Shown: positions 1 to 9,308 of the stretch, one piece after another
Numbering within the stretch: position 1 is the stretch's first letter
Layout: each line of letters starts with the position of its first letter
Position numbers and translations under genes: made by a program
The notes under the pieces: generated by a model
Seen by the model: only the letters and a program-made list of their open reading frames with translations
Databases searched by the model: none
What the model was told of the DNA's origin: nothing
Origin: Staphylococcus succinus
GTDB taxonomy: Bacteria > Bacillota > Bacilli > Staphylococcales > Staphylococcaceae
Reading direction: 5' to 3'
Length of the DNA: 64,000 bases
NCBI RefSeq assembly: GCF_029024945.1
Contig: NZ_CP118976.1
Coordinates: 1-64,000, forward strand

Positions 1-1359
1 ATGTCTGAACAAGAAATTTGGGAAAAAGTCCTTACCTTGGCTCAAGAAAAAGTGAGTTATCCTAGCTATCAAACTTTTCTTAAAGATACAACGCTACATT
101 CATTACAAAATGATGAGGCAGTTATTGTTATCGATGATCCTTTTGTTGCCAATTGGTTAAAAACGCATTACGTTGAAATTATTCAAACCGCATTATACGA
201 GGCAATTGGTCATGAAATCATGCCCGTTTTCTATTCTGAGGATCAATTAGAAAGTGTTACATCTGGAGAAGATCAAAATGCTAATCAAGCTAAAAAAGCT
301 TATACTCCAGGCGTTGATGAAGCTGTTATTGGTGGCGAACAATTCAATACACATAATACTTTTGAAACATTTGTCATAGGACCTGGCAATAGGTTTCCTC
401 ATGCTGCAAGTCTTGCAGTAGCGGAAGCACCTGCACAAGCATACAATCCATTATTCATTTATGGTGGCGTAGGATTAGGTAAAACACATCTTATGCATGC
501 AATTGGTCACTATGTATTAGCAAATAATCCTGATGCAAAAGTAATTTATACATCAAGTGAAAAGTTCACGAACGAATTTATTAAATCAATTCGTGACAAC
601 AAAACTGAAAAATTCAGAGAGAAGTATCGTAATATTGATGTGCTCCTTATTGATGATATTCAATTCATACAGAATAAAGAGCAAACACAAGAGGAATTCT
701 TCCATACCTTTAATGAATTGCATCAAGCAAATAAACAAATTGTAATTTCTAGTGATAGACCTCCTAAAGAAATCGCAAAGTTAGAAGATCGTTTACGTTC
801 TCGCTTTGAATGGGGACTAATCGTTGATATTACACCACCTGATTATGAAACAAGAATGGCAATTTTACAGAAGAAGATTGAAGAAGAGAACTTAAATATT
901 CCAACTGAAGCGTTAACTTATATCGCCAATCAAATTCAATCAAATATCCGTGAACTTGAAGGCGCATTGACTCGTGTTTTAGCATTTTCAAAACTCCAAG
1001 GACAACCTATCACTACTGAATTGACGGCGGCTGCGCTCAAAGATATCATTCAAGCACCTAAGTCTAAAAAGATAACAATTCAAGATATCCAGAAAATTGT
1101 TGGTCAGTATTATAGTGTCCGCATTGAAGATTTTACTGCTAAAAAACGCACAAAATCGATTGCTTATCCAAGACAAATAGCAATGTATCTATCGCGTGAA
1201 CTTACTGATTTCTCTTTACCAAAAATTGGTGAAGAGTTTGGTGGCCGTGACCATACTACAGTTATTCATGCACACGAAAAAATTATAAAAGATATTAAAA
1301 ATGATCCAACGTTTAAACAAGAAGTTGAAAATCTAGAAAAAGAAATTAGAAATCAATAA
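1..1359 (+). CDS. dnaA: Chromosomal replication initiator DnaA
   Basis: DnaA binds 9-bp DnaA boxes at oriC, forms an ATP-dependent filament and opens the duplex for helicase loading. The 452-residue protein has the normal staphylococcal length and four-domain order. Seen directly: P-loop GGVGLGKT at residues 155-162, Walker B LLIDDIQF near 215, and the domain IV signature GGRDHTTVIHAHEKI near the C-terminus. The ATG is the first base of the window, so its own promoter and ribosome site lie outside. The DnaA boxes just downstream (1430-1529) fit both origin function and autoregulation. Nothing is unusual in the sequence. Confidence 0.99.
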   Translation: MSEQEIWEKVLTLAQEKVSYPSYQTFLKDTTLHSLQNDEAVIVIDDPFVANWLKTHYVEIIQTALYEAIGHEIMPVFYSEDQLESVTSGEDQNANQAKKAYTPGVDEAVIGGEQFNTHNTFETFVIGPGNRFPHAASLAVAEAPAQAYNPLFIYGGVGLGKTHLMHAIGHYVLANNPDAKVIYTSSEKFTNEFIKSIRDNKTEKFREKYRNIDVLLIDDIQFIQNKEQTQEEFFHTFNELHQANKQIVISSDRPPKEIAKLEDRLRSRFEWGLIVDITPPDYETRMAILQKKIEEENLNIPTEALTYIANQIQSNIRELEGALTRVLAFSKLQGQPITTELTAAALKDIIQAPKSKKITIQDIQKIVGQYYSVRIEDFTAKKRTKSIAYPRQIAMYLSRELTDFSLPKIGEEFGGRDHTTVIHAHEKIIKDIKNDPTFKQEVENLEKEIRNQ

Positions 1360-1600
1360 AAATTCTGTACTACAACAGATTAATCGTCAGTAAATGAGGA
1401 TATAATGATACAAGGGATATTTTCAATATTGTGGATAATGTGCAAAAGTAATACACACTACACACAAGTTATACACAGCCATTAAATATTGTGGTGCTTG
1501 AGCTTTTTTGAGTTATCCCCTAATCCACAAGCCCTACTACTATTACTACGATTTTAAAACCTATATAATTTATATATAAACGACTGGAAGGAGTTTAAAA
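1360..1600. other. oriC region with DnaA boxes (dnaA-dnaN intergenic)
   Basis: This 241-bp gap holds several DnaA-box-like 9-mers: TGTGGATAA at 1430-1438 (exact consensus on the minus strand), TTATACACA at 1469-1477, TAATCCACA at 1521-1529, and a weaker TTATCCCC near 1513. An A/T-only stretch at 1563-1580 could be the unwinding element. Location between dnaA and dnaN is the usual place for one half of oriC in staphylococci. The part upstream of dnaA is outside the window. The boxes are seen; origin function is inferred from position. Confidence 0.85.
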
Positions 1601-2734
1601 ATGATGGAATTCACAATAAGAAGAGATTATTTCATTAATCAATTAAATGACACACTTAAAGCCATCTCACCAAGAACAACATTACCCATATTAACAGGTA
1701 TAAAAATTGATGTTAAAGATAGCGAAGTAATACTTACTGGATCAGACTCAGAAATCTCAATAGAAATAACAATACCTAAACAAGTTGATGGTGAAGAGAT
1801 TATTGCAGTTGCAGAAACAGGTTCAGTTGTACTCCCTGGTCGTTTTTTCGTAGATATTATTAAAAAGTTACCAGGTAAAGAAGTTAAACTTTCTACAAAT
1901 GAGCAATTTCAAACTTTAATAACTTCAGGTCATTCTGAATTTAATTTAAGTGGATTAGATCCTGATCAATATCCATTATTGCCACAAGTTTCTCGTGATG
2001 ATGCAATTCAATTATCTGTAAAAGTACTTAAAAACGTGATAGCACAAACGAATTTCGCAGTGTCCACCTCAGAAACACGCCCAGTACTCACAGGTGTCAA
2101 CTGGCTTATACAAGATAATGAATTAATATGCACTGCCACAGATTCGCATCGCTTGGCTGTAAGAAAAGTAGCTCTAGAAGATAATTCTGAGAATAAAAAT
2201 GTCATCATTCCAGGTAAAGCATTATCAGAATTAAACAAAATCATGAGCGATAGTGAAGAAGATATTGATATTTTCTTTGCATCTAATCAAGTTTTATTTA
2301 AAGTTGGTAACGTAAACTTTATCTCACGTTTATTAGAAGGACATTATCCTGATACTTCACGTTTGTTCCCAGAGAATTATGAATTTAAATTAGGTATAGA
2401 TAACGGAGAATTCTATCACGCAATTGATCGTGCATCATTATTAGCACGTGAAGGTGGCAATAACGTTATTAAACTAAGTACTGGTAATGAATTAGTAGAA
2501 TTATCTTCGACGTCTCCAGAAATCGGTACTGTAAATGAGGAAGTTAGAGCAAGTAATGTTGAAGGCGGAAACTTAAAAATTTCTTTCAACTCAAAATATA
2601 TGATGGACGCATTGAAAGCAATCGATAACGATGAAGTTGAGATTGAGTTCTTTGGCACAATGAAACCATTTATTTTAAAACCTAAAGACGATGATTCAGT
2701 GACACAATTAATTTTACCAATTAGAACATACTAA
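1601..2734 (+). CDS. dnaN: DNA polymerase III beta sliding clamp
   Basis: The beta clamp encircles DNA as a dimer and tethers the replicative polymerase and repair enzymes. The 377 residues match the staphylococcal family over the full length: three repeated clamp domains and the C-terminal LILPIRTY peptide that lines the partner-binding pocket. A strong AAGGAG site at 1588-1593 precedes two in-frame ATGs (1601 and 1604). I keep 1601 because the S. aureus protein also begins MMEF. The gene follows oriC and ends in a clear hairpin terminator, so it may be transcribed with dnaA or from its own promoter. Confidence 0.99.
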   Translation: MMEFTIRRDYFINQLNDTLKAISPRTTLPILTGIKIDVKDSEVILTGSDSEISIEITIPKQVDGEEIIAVAETGSVVLPGRFFVDIIKKLPGKEVKLSTNEQFQTLITSGHSEFNLSGLDPDQYPLLPQVSRDDAIQLSVKVLKNVIAQTNFAVSTSETRPVLTGVNWLIQDNELICTATDSHRLAVRKVALEDNSENKNVIIPGKALSELNKIMSDSEEDIDIFFASNQVLFKVGNVNFISRLLEGHYPDTSRLFPENYEFKLGIDNGEFYHAIDRASLLAREGGNNVIKLSTGNELVELSSTSPEIGTVNEEVRASNVEGGNLKISFNSKYMMDALKAIDNDEVEIEFFGTMKPFILKPKDDDSVTQLILPIRTY

Positions 2735-2749
2735 GCCATTGATGATTTG

Positions 2750-2782
2750 GGCCTAGACAATGTATTTTGTCTGGGCTTTTTT
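2750..2782 (+). terminator. Intrinsic terminator after dnaN
   Basis: A 10-bp stem (GCCTAGACAA at 2751-2760 with TTGTCTGGGC at 2767-2776, one G-U pair) is followed by a run of eight T. It lies 16 bp after the dnaN stop. Confidence 0.9.
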
Positions 2783-3245
2783 TTATGTGAAAAAATTTTA
2801 AAAAGTAATTGATTGTTTATAAACGTGTATAGAAATAAAACCTTAAAGAAATCACTTCTAAATGTAAAAGTTATATAAATCACCTCATATCAATTTTAAG
2901 GCTACTCAGAGGCTATTCTTGATACGACAGTTTAAAATATAGGTAAAACACCACAAAATAGTTATATGTGCTTTAAAACATCTTAAAATGGCTTTCAAAT
3001 TCAAAAGAATTGATAAGTTAACACGTTAGAAATAATAAATATTTAAATAAAATTCTAATTTAGGAATAAATGTTTGATATAATATTATTAGTAAAACAGT
3101 CACTAAAGACACGTTTGAAAATAATTATTGAAAATAAATCAAAATAAGTAGAAAGAAATCGCTTTCTAACTGTATTTTACATGAAATTTTCTGCTAAAAA
3201 AGGTATAATATATTAATGAGTTTATAAAGAAATGGAGTGATTGAT
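2783..3245. other. Long intergenic region before yaaA; likely yaaA-recF-gyr promoter
   Basis: There is no credible gene in this A/T-rich stretch. A short hairpin (TAGAAAG 3149-3155 with CTTTCTA 3162-3168) and a consensus -10 TATAAT at 3204-3209 lie shortly before yaaA. No well-spaced -35 is obvious, so the promoter is tentative. Confidence 0.4.
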
Positions 3246-3470
3246 TTGGTTGAAGAAGTAATTGTTGATGGAGACATCACACTAGGACAATTTCTTAAGA
3301 CAGAAGGTATTATCGAATCTGGTGGACAAGCAAAATGGTTCTTACAAGACTTCGAAGTCATGATTAACGACGAACGCGAAACACGTCGTGGTAAAAAATT
3401 AAACCATCAAGATCGTATTGAAATACTAGAAGTCGGTTCATTTTTGATTTTACATCAAGGTGAAGAATGA
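3246..3470 (+). CDS. yaaA: S4-domain RNA-binding protein YaaA
   Basis: This is a small S4-type RNA-binding protein always found between dnaN and recF in Bacilli; its role is thought to be ribosome-related. The S4 core is visible as GQFLKTEGIIESGGQAK followed by ETRRGKKL. Two starts are possible: GTG 3237 and in-frame TTG 3246. I chose TTG because the only Shine-Dalgarno (GGAG at 3234-3237) would overlap the GTG but sits 8 nt before the TTG. The stop overlaps the recF ATG by 4 bp, indicating translational coupling. Confidence 0.9.
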   Translation: MVEEVIVDGDITLGQFLKTEGIIESGGQAKWFLQDFEVMINDERETRRGKKLNHQDRIEILEVGSFLILHQGEE

Positions 3471-4582
3471 AATTAAAGACACTCCAGCTAGAAAACTATC
3501 GTAACTATGAATCAATTACCTTAAATTGTCATCCAGAGGTAAATATATTGATTGGTGAAAATGCCCAAGGGAAGACGAATCTCCTTGAATCTATTTATAC
3601 TTTAGCATTGGCTAAAAGCCACAGAACATCGAATGACAAGGAACTTATACGTTTCGATAGTGAATATGCTAAAATAGAGGGTGAACTTAGTTATAGATAT
3701 GGTGAGATGCCTCTAACGATGTATGTAACCAAAAAAGGCAAGCAAGTAAAAATCAATCACTTAGAACAAAGTAGACTGACACAATATATCGGTCACTTGA
3801 ATGTCGTATTGTTTGCGCCTGAGGATTTAAATATTGTCAAAGGCTCGCCACACATTAGACGTCGATTTATAGATATGGAACTTGGACAAATTTCTGCAGT
3901 TTACTTAAATGATTTGTCACAATACCAACGCATTTTAAAACAAAAAAATAATTATTTGAAGCAATTGCAATATGGTCAAAAGACAGACAGTACAATGCTG
4001 GAAGTCTTAAATCAACAATTTGCAGAGTATGCGCTCAAAGTTACGTTAAGACGTGAACATTTTATTAAAGAACTTGAATCACTAGCTAAACCTATTCACT
4101 CAGGTATCACAGATGAGCGAGAAGTATTGTCATTAAAGTATTTACCAAGCATTAAACGCTCTAAGGAAGAAAAGAATGAGACAGAACGCTTAGAGGAAGT
4201 CTTAACATTGCTTAACGACAATATGGAACGTGAAAAAGATAGGGGGATTTGTTTGTACGGTCCCCATAGAGATGATTTAGGTTTCGATGTAAATGGTATG
4301 GATGCCCAAACGTATGGCTCACAAGGCCAACAACGTACAACGGCTTTATCGATTAAACTCGCGGAAATAGAGTTGATGAATGTCGAAGTAGGGGAGTACC
4401 CAATATTACTGCTAGATGATGTATTGAGTGAATTAGATGATTCGCGTCAATCTCATTTATTAAGCACAATTCAACATAAAGTGCAGACTTTTGTCACTAC
4501 AACATCGGTAGACGGAATAGATCATGAAATTATGAAGAATGCTAAACTTTATCGCATTAACAAAGGCGAAATTATAAAGTAA
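3467..4582 (+). CDS. recF: DNA replication and repair protein RecF
   Basis: RecF is an SMC/ABC-type ATPase that helps load RecA at single-strand gaps together with RecO and RecR. The 371-residue protein shows the P-loop GENAQGKT at 30-37, the ABC signature SQGQQRT and Walker B with the D-loop (LLLDDVLSELD) near the C-terminus. The ATG overlaps the yaaA stop (ATGA), and only a few bases separate its stop from gyrB, so yaaA-recF-gyrB-gyrA reads as one operon. Length and motifs are complete. Confidence 0.98.
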   Translation: MKLKTLQLENYRNYESITLNCHPEVNILIGENAQGKTNLLESIYTLALAKSHRTSNDKELIRFDSEYAKIEGELSYRYGEMPLTMYVTKKGKQVKINHLEQSRLTQYIGHLNVVLFAPEDLNIVKGSPHIRRRFIDMELGQISAVYLNDLSQYQRILKQKNNYLKQLQYGQKTDSTMLEVLNQQFAEYALKVTLRREHFIKELESLAKPIHSGITDEREVLSLKYLPSIKRSKEEKNETERLEEVLTLLNDNMEREKDRGICLYGPHRDDLGFDVNGMDAQTYGSQGQQRTTALSIKLAEIELMNVEVGEYPILLLDDVLSELDDSRQSHLLSTIQHKVQTFVTTTSVDGIDHEIMKNAKLYRINKGEIIK

Positions 4583-4603
4583 CGGAAAGTGAAGGTGGAA
4601 GCA

Positions 4604-6526
4604 TTGTCAGATGTGAATAACACGGAAGATTATGGTGCTGGACAGATTCAGGTATTAGAAGGTCTAGAAGCGGTGCGTAAAAGACCAGGTATGTATATAG
4701 GTTCAACTGCAGAAAGAGGTTTACATCACTTAGTTTGGGAAATTGTCGATAATAGTATTGATGAAGCACTCGCTGGATATGCTGACAAAATAGAAGTGAT
4801 TATTGAAAAAGATAATTGGATTAAAGTTACAGATAACGGTCGTGGTATCCCTGTAGGCATACAAGAAAAAATGGGGCGTCCAGCTGTTGAGGTTATTTTA
4901 ACTGTACTCCATGCTGGTGGTAAATTCGGCGGTGGCGGATATAAAGTTTCCGGTGGTTTACATGGTGTTGGATCATCTGTAGTTAATGCATTATCTGAAG
5001 ATCTTGAAGTATACGTACACAAAGATGAAAAAATCTATCACCAAGCATATAAAAAAGGTGCGCCGCAATTTGACTTGAAAGTCATTGGCGAAACAGACGA
5101 AAACACTGGTACTGAGATTCGCTTTAAAGCTGACCCTGAAATCTTCACAGAAACAACAACATACAACTATGAAACATTACAACAACGTATTAGAGAGCTT
5201 GCCTTTTTAAATAAAGGTATCACGATTACGTTAAGAGATGAACGTGAAGAAGAAGTAAGGGAAGATTCATATCACTATGAAGGTGGTATTAAATCTTACG
5301 TTGAAATGTTAAATGAAAACAAAGAACCACTTCACGATGAACCGATTTATGTTCATGAATCAAAAGATGATGTAGAAGTTGAAATTGCATTGCAATACAA
5401 CAAAGGTTATGCAACCAATTTATTAACCTATGCGAATAATATCCACACGTATGAGGGTGGTACACATGAAGAAGGCTTTAAACGTTCGTTATCTCGTGTA
5501 TTAAATAGCTATGGACTTAATAGTAAAATTATCAAAGAAGATAAAGAGCGACTTTCAGGTGAAGATACGCGCGAAGGTTTGACTGCAATTGTGTCTATCA
5601 AACATGGTGATCCTCAATTTGAAGGACAAACTAAGACGAAATTAGGCAACTCAGAAGTACGTCAAGTTGTAGATAAATTATTCTCTGAGCTTTTTGAACG
5701 CTTTTTATATGAGAATCCACAAGTGGGTCGTATTGTCGTTGAAAAAGGTATTATGGCATCACGTGCGCGTATTGCTGCGAAAAAAGCGCGTGAAGTTACA
5801 CGTCGTAAATCAGCCTTAGAAATTTCAAGTTTACCAGGTAAACTTGCCGATTGTTCTAGTAAAGATCCTTCACGTAGTGAGATCTTTATCGTCGAGGGTG
5901 ACTCTGCCGGGGGGTCTACAAAATCAGGCCGTGACTCAGAAACACAGGCGATTTTACCATTACGTGGTAAGATTTTAAATGTTGAAAAAGCACGTTTAGA
6001 CAGAATCTTAAATAACAATGAAATTCGCTCAATGATTACTGCATTCGGTACAGGTATCGGAGGAGAATTTGATTTAAGTAAGGCACGTTATCATAAAATT
6101 ATTATTATGACGGATGCCGACGTTGATGGTGCCCATATTAGAACATTACTGCTAACATTCTTCTATCGTTTTATGAGACCTTTATTAGAAGCAGGCTATG
6201 TTTATATTGCACAACCACCATTGTTTAAATTGACACAAGGTAAACAAAAATACTATGTGTTCAATGAGCGTGAATTAGAGAAACTTAAAGCAGAGTTAGA
6301 CCCTAGTCCTAAGTGGTCGCTCTCTCGTTATAAAGGTCTTGGTGAAATGAATGCGGATCAATTATGGGAAACAACAATGAATCCTGAAAACCGTGCAATG
6401 TTACAAGTATCACTAGAAGATGCTATAGAAGCTGACCAAACATTTGAAATGTTAATGGGAGATGTTGTTGAGAATCGTAGACAGTTTATTGAGGAAAACG
6501 CAGTCTATGCTAACTTAGATTTCTAA
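4604..6526 (+). CDS. gyrB: DNA gyrase subunit B (novobiocin-resistant type)
   Basis: GyrB is the ATPase subunit of gyrase, which introduces negative supercoils. GHKL ATPase motifs (EIVDNSIDEA, DNGRGIPV, GGLHGVG) and the TOPRIM motifs (EGDSAGG, DADVDGAHI) are present. Candidate starts are GTG 4589, GTG 4595 and TTG 4604. TTG has the best ribosome site (AAGGTGG at 4591-4597) and gives 640 residues. With this start the residue after GRGIPV is Gly85 and the Lys in VYVHKDE is Lys140. These are the two positions I recall as causing intrinsic novobiocin resistance in S. saprophyticus; S. aureus has Asp and Arg there. It is followed at 35 bp by gyrA. Confidence 0.97.
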   Translation: MSDVNNTEDYGAGQIQVLEGLEAVRKRPGMYIGSTAERGLHHLVWEIVDNSIDEALAGYADKIEVIIEKDNWIKVTDNGRGIPVGIQEKMGRPAVEVILTVLHAGGKFGGGGYKVSGGLHGVGSSVVNALSEDLEVYVHKDEKIYHQAYKKGAPQFDLKVIGETDENTGTEIRFKADPEIFTETTTYNYETLQQRIRELAFLNKGITITLRDEREEEVREDSYHYEGGIKSYVEMLNENKEPLHDEPIYVHESKDDVEVEIALQYNKGYATNLLTYANNIHTYEGGTHEEGFKRSLSRVLNSYGLNSKIIKEDKERLSGEDTREGLTAIVSIKHGDPQFEGQTKTKLGNSEVRQVVDKLFSELFERFLYENPQVGRIVVEKGIMASRARIAAKKAREVTRRKSALEISSLPGKLADCSSKDPSRSEIFIVEGDSAGGSTKSGRDSETQAILPLRGKILNVEKARLDRILNNNEIRSMITAFGTGIGGEFDLSKARYHKIIIMTDADVDGAHIRTLLLTFFYRFMRPLLEAGYVYIAQPPLFKLTQGKQKYYVFNERELEKLKAELDPSPKWSLSRYKGLGEMNADQLWETTMNPENRAMLQVSLEDAIEADQTFEMLMGDVVENRRQFIEENAVYANLDF

Positions 6527-6561
6527 AACAATGAACTGAATTTTTGAAGGAGGATATCTTG

Positions 6562-9237
6562 ATGGCTGAATTACCTGAATCAAGAATTAATGAACGGAAT
6601 ATAACGAGTGAGATGCGCGAATCGTTCTTAGATTATGCGATGAGTGTTATCGTCTCACGTGCTTTACCAGATGTTAGAGATGGTTTGAAACCAGTACATC
6701 GACGTATTTTATACGGAGTAAACGAACAAGGTATGACACCTGATAAACCATATAAGAAATCAGCACGTATTGTTGGGGATGTAATGGGTAAATACCATCC
6801 CCATGGTGACTCATCTATTTATGAAGCAATGGTAAGAATGGCACAAGACTTCAGCTATCGATATCCTTTAATAGATGGACAAGGAAACTTCGGTTCAATG
6901 GATGGTGATGGTGCGGCTGCCATGCGTTATACAGAAGCACGTATGACTAAAATAACGCTAGAAATGCTTAAAGATCTTAATAAAGATACGATTGACTTTA
7001 TTGATAACTATGATGGTAATGAAAGAGAGCCGTCAGTCTTACCATCAAGATTCCCTAACTTACTTGTGAACGGGGCATCAGGTATTGCGGTTGGTATGGC
7101 TACTAATATTCCACCACATAACTTAACTGAAGTTATCAATGGTGTGTTGAGTTTAAGTCATAATCCAGATATTACAATTGCAGAATTAATGGAAGATATT
7201 CAAGGTCCTGACTTTCCAACGGCGGGCTTGATCTTAGGCAAGAGTGGTATCCGTCGTGCATATGAAACTGGTCGTGGATCAGTTCAAATGCGTGCGCGTG
7301 CAGAAATCGAAGAACGTGGCGGTGGTCGTCAACGTATCATAGTTACTGAAATTCCATATCAAGTCAATAAAGCACGTATGATTGAAAAAATTGCAGAATT
7401 GGCACGTGATAAAAAGATAGAAGGTATCACTGATTTACGTGATGAAACAAGTTTACGTACCGGCGTACGTGTCGTTATCGATATACGTAAAGATGCGAAT
7501 GCGAGTGTCGTACTAAATAACTTATATAAACAAACGCCATTACAAACTTCATTCGGTGTTAATATGATTGCCTTAGTTAAAGGTAGACCGAAACTTATAA
7601 ATCTAAAAGAAGCTTTGGTTGAATACTTAGAACATCAAAAGATTGTTGTTAGAAGACGTACGATATACAATCTAAAAAAAGCACAAGATCGTGCGCATAT
7701 CTTAGAAGGATTAAGAATTGCATTAGATAATATCGACGAAATTATAAGAGTGATTCGTGACTCAGATACAGATAAAGTTGCGATGGCAAGCTTACAAGAA
7801 GACTTCAAATTGTCTGAACGTCAAGCACAAGCTATTCTGGATATGCGTTTAAGACGTTTAACTGGTCTAGAACGAGGCAAGATTGAAGAAGAATATAATA
7901 ATTTAATTGAATATATTAAAGAGTTAGAAGCTATTCTTGCAGACGAGGAAAAGTTATTACAAATTGTGCGTGATGAACTTATGGATGTTCGTGAGCGTTT
8001 TGGTGATGATCGTCTGACTGAAATTCAACTCGGTGGTTTAGATAATATTGAAGATGAGGACTTAATTCCTGAAGAACAAATTGTAATTACATTAAGTCAC
8101 AACAATTATATTAAACGTTTACCAGTTTCAACATATAGAGCACAACATCGTGGTGGGCGTGGCGTACAAGGTATGAATACGTTAGAAGAAGACTTTGTCA
8201 GTCAACTTGTAACATTAAGTACCCATGATAATGTTTTATTCTTTACGAATAAAGGCCGTGTATACAAACTTAAAGGTTACGAAGTGCCAGAACTCTCACG
8301 TCAGTCTAAAGGTATCCCAGTTGTAAATGCGATTGAATTGGATAGCGATGAAGTGATTAGCACAATGATTGCCGTGAAAGATTTAGAAAGCGAAGAAGAC
8401 TACTTAATATTTGCGACTCTTAAAGGTAGAGTGAAACGTTCAGCGTTAAGTAACTTTGCACATATTAATAGAAACGGTAAGATAGCGATTAGCTTTAAAA
8501 ATGACGATGAATTGATAGCAGTTCGATTAACAGATGGTCAGCATGATATTCTGATTGGTACGTCACATGCATCACTTATACGTTTCCCAGAAGATTCATT
8601 ACGTCCACTTGGTCGTACCGCAGCAGGTGTAAAAGGTATTACACTTAGAGATGGCGATAAAGTTGTAGGACTAGATGTTACGCAATCTGATAGTGACGAT
8701 GAGATTTTAGTTGTGACAGAAAATGGTTACGGTAAACGTACACCAGTTAATGACTATAGATTATCTAACCGTGGCGGTAAAGGTATTAAGACGGCTACAA
8801 TCACAGAGCGTAATGGTAACATCGTATGTATTACATCAGTGAATGGTCAAGAAGATTTAATGGTTGTGACCAATTCAGGTGTTATCATCCGTATTGATAT
8901 CCAAGACATTTCTCAAAATGGACGTGCTGCACAAGGTGTAAGATTGATTAAACTTAGTGATGATCAATTTGTTTCAACTGTAGCGAAAGTTAGTGAGGAA
9001 GATAAGGCAGCTGAAGAAGCCGAAGATTTAGAAACTGATAACGAAGCGCTAGAAATAGCACAAACGGAACAACTTACTCAAGAAGAGTCGGTAAATGAAA
9101 CAGTTATTGAAGATGATGTTCCAGGCAATGCTATACACACTGAAGACGACGCTGATGAAGATGGTCGTCAAGAGGTAAGACAAGACTTTATGGATCGTGT
9201 GAATGAAGATATTGATCATGCAGACGATGAAGAATAA
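6562..9237 (+). CDS. gyrA: DNA gyrase subunit A
   Basis: GyrA cuts and rejoins the gate DNA segment in the A2B2 gyrase. An AAGGAGG site at 6547-6553 sets the start at ATG 6562, giving 891 residues; an earlier in-frame TTG at 6544 would overlap the ribosome site. The catalytic Tyr123 lies in MRYTEA. The quinolone-resistance region reads HPHGDSSIYEAM, with Ser84, Ser85 and Glu88 all wild type, so no target-site fluoroquinolone resistance is predicted. The C-terminal half carries the beta-pinwheel repeats, including the GyrA-box-like RGGRGVQG, and an acidic tail. The operon ends in the hairpin at 9266-9299. Confidence 0.99.
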   Translation: MAELPESRINERNITSEMRESFLDYAMSVIVSRALPDVRDGLKPVHRRILYGVNEQGMTPDKPYKKSARIVGDVMGKYHPHGDSSIYEAMVRMAQDFSYRYPLIDGQGNFGSMDGDGAAAMRYTEARMTKITLEMLKDLNKDTIDFIDNYDGNEREPSVLPSRFPNLLVNGASGIAVGMATNIPPHNLTEVINGVLSLSHNPDITIAELMEDIQGPDFPTAGLILGKSGIRRAYETGRGSVQMRARAEIEERGGGRQRIIVTEIPYQVNKARMIEKIAELARDKKIEGITDLRDETSLRTGVRVVIDIRKDANASVVLNNLYKQTPLQTSFGVNMIALVKGRPKLINLKEALVEYLEHQKIVVRRRTIYNLKKAQDRAHILEGLRIALDNIDEIIRVIRDSDTDKVAMASLQEDFKLSERQAQAILDMRLRRLTGLERGKIEEEYNNLIEYIKELEAILADEEKLLQIVRDELMDVRERFGDDRLTEIQLGGLDNIEDEDLIPEEQIVITLSHNNYIKRLPVSTYRAQHRGGRGVQGMNTLEEDFVSQLVTLSTHDNVLFFTNKGRVYKLKGYEVPELSRQSKGIPVVNAIELDSDEVISTMIAVKDLESEEDYLIFATLKGRVKRSALSNFAHINRNGKIAISFKNDDELIAVRLTDGQHDILIGTSHASLIRFPEDSLRPLGRTAAGVKGITLRDGDKVVGLDVTQSDSDDEILVVTENGYGKRTPVNDYRLSNRGGKGIKTATITERNGNIVCITSVNGQEDLMVVTNSGVIIRIDIQDISQNGRAAQGVRLIKLSDDQFVSTVAKVSEEDKAAEEAEDLETDNEALEIAQTEQLTQEESVNETVIEDDVPGNAIHTEDDADEDGRQEVRQDFMDRVNEDIDHADDEE

Positions 9238-9265
9238 AGTGTTATTACAAAAATAGGCATAAATT

Positions 9266-9299
9266 AAGACCCACCTCTTAAGAGGTGGGTCTTTTTTAA
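9266..9299. terminator. Bidirectional terminator between gyrA and nnrD
   Basis: Perfect 14-bp inverted repeat: AAGACCCACCTCTT (9266-9279) and AAGAGGTGGGTCTT (9280-9293). A T-run follows on the plus strand and A-rich sequence precedes it, so it can stop both converging genes. Confidence 0.93.
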
Positions 9300-9308
9300 G
9301 GTGGATGA

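Noticed and set aside
6544..6561. Upstream TTG start for gyrA
   Set aside because: It would translate the AAGGAGG ribosome site. ATG 6562 has ideal spacing and gives the MAELP N-terminus of staphylococcal GyrA.
247..9237. Several antisense frames of 60-118 codons opposite dnaA, dnaN, gyrB and gyrA
   Set aside because: They lie wholly inside well-supported genes, lack ribosome sites and have no coherent protein features; they are shadows of the real frames.
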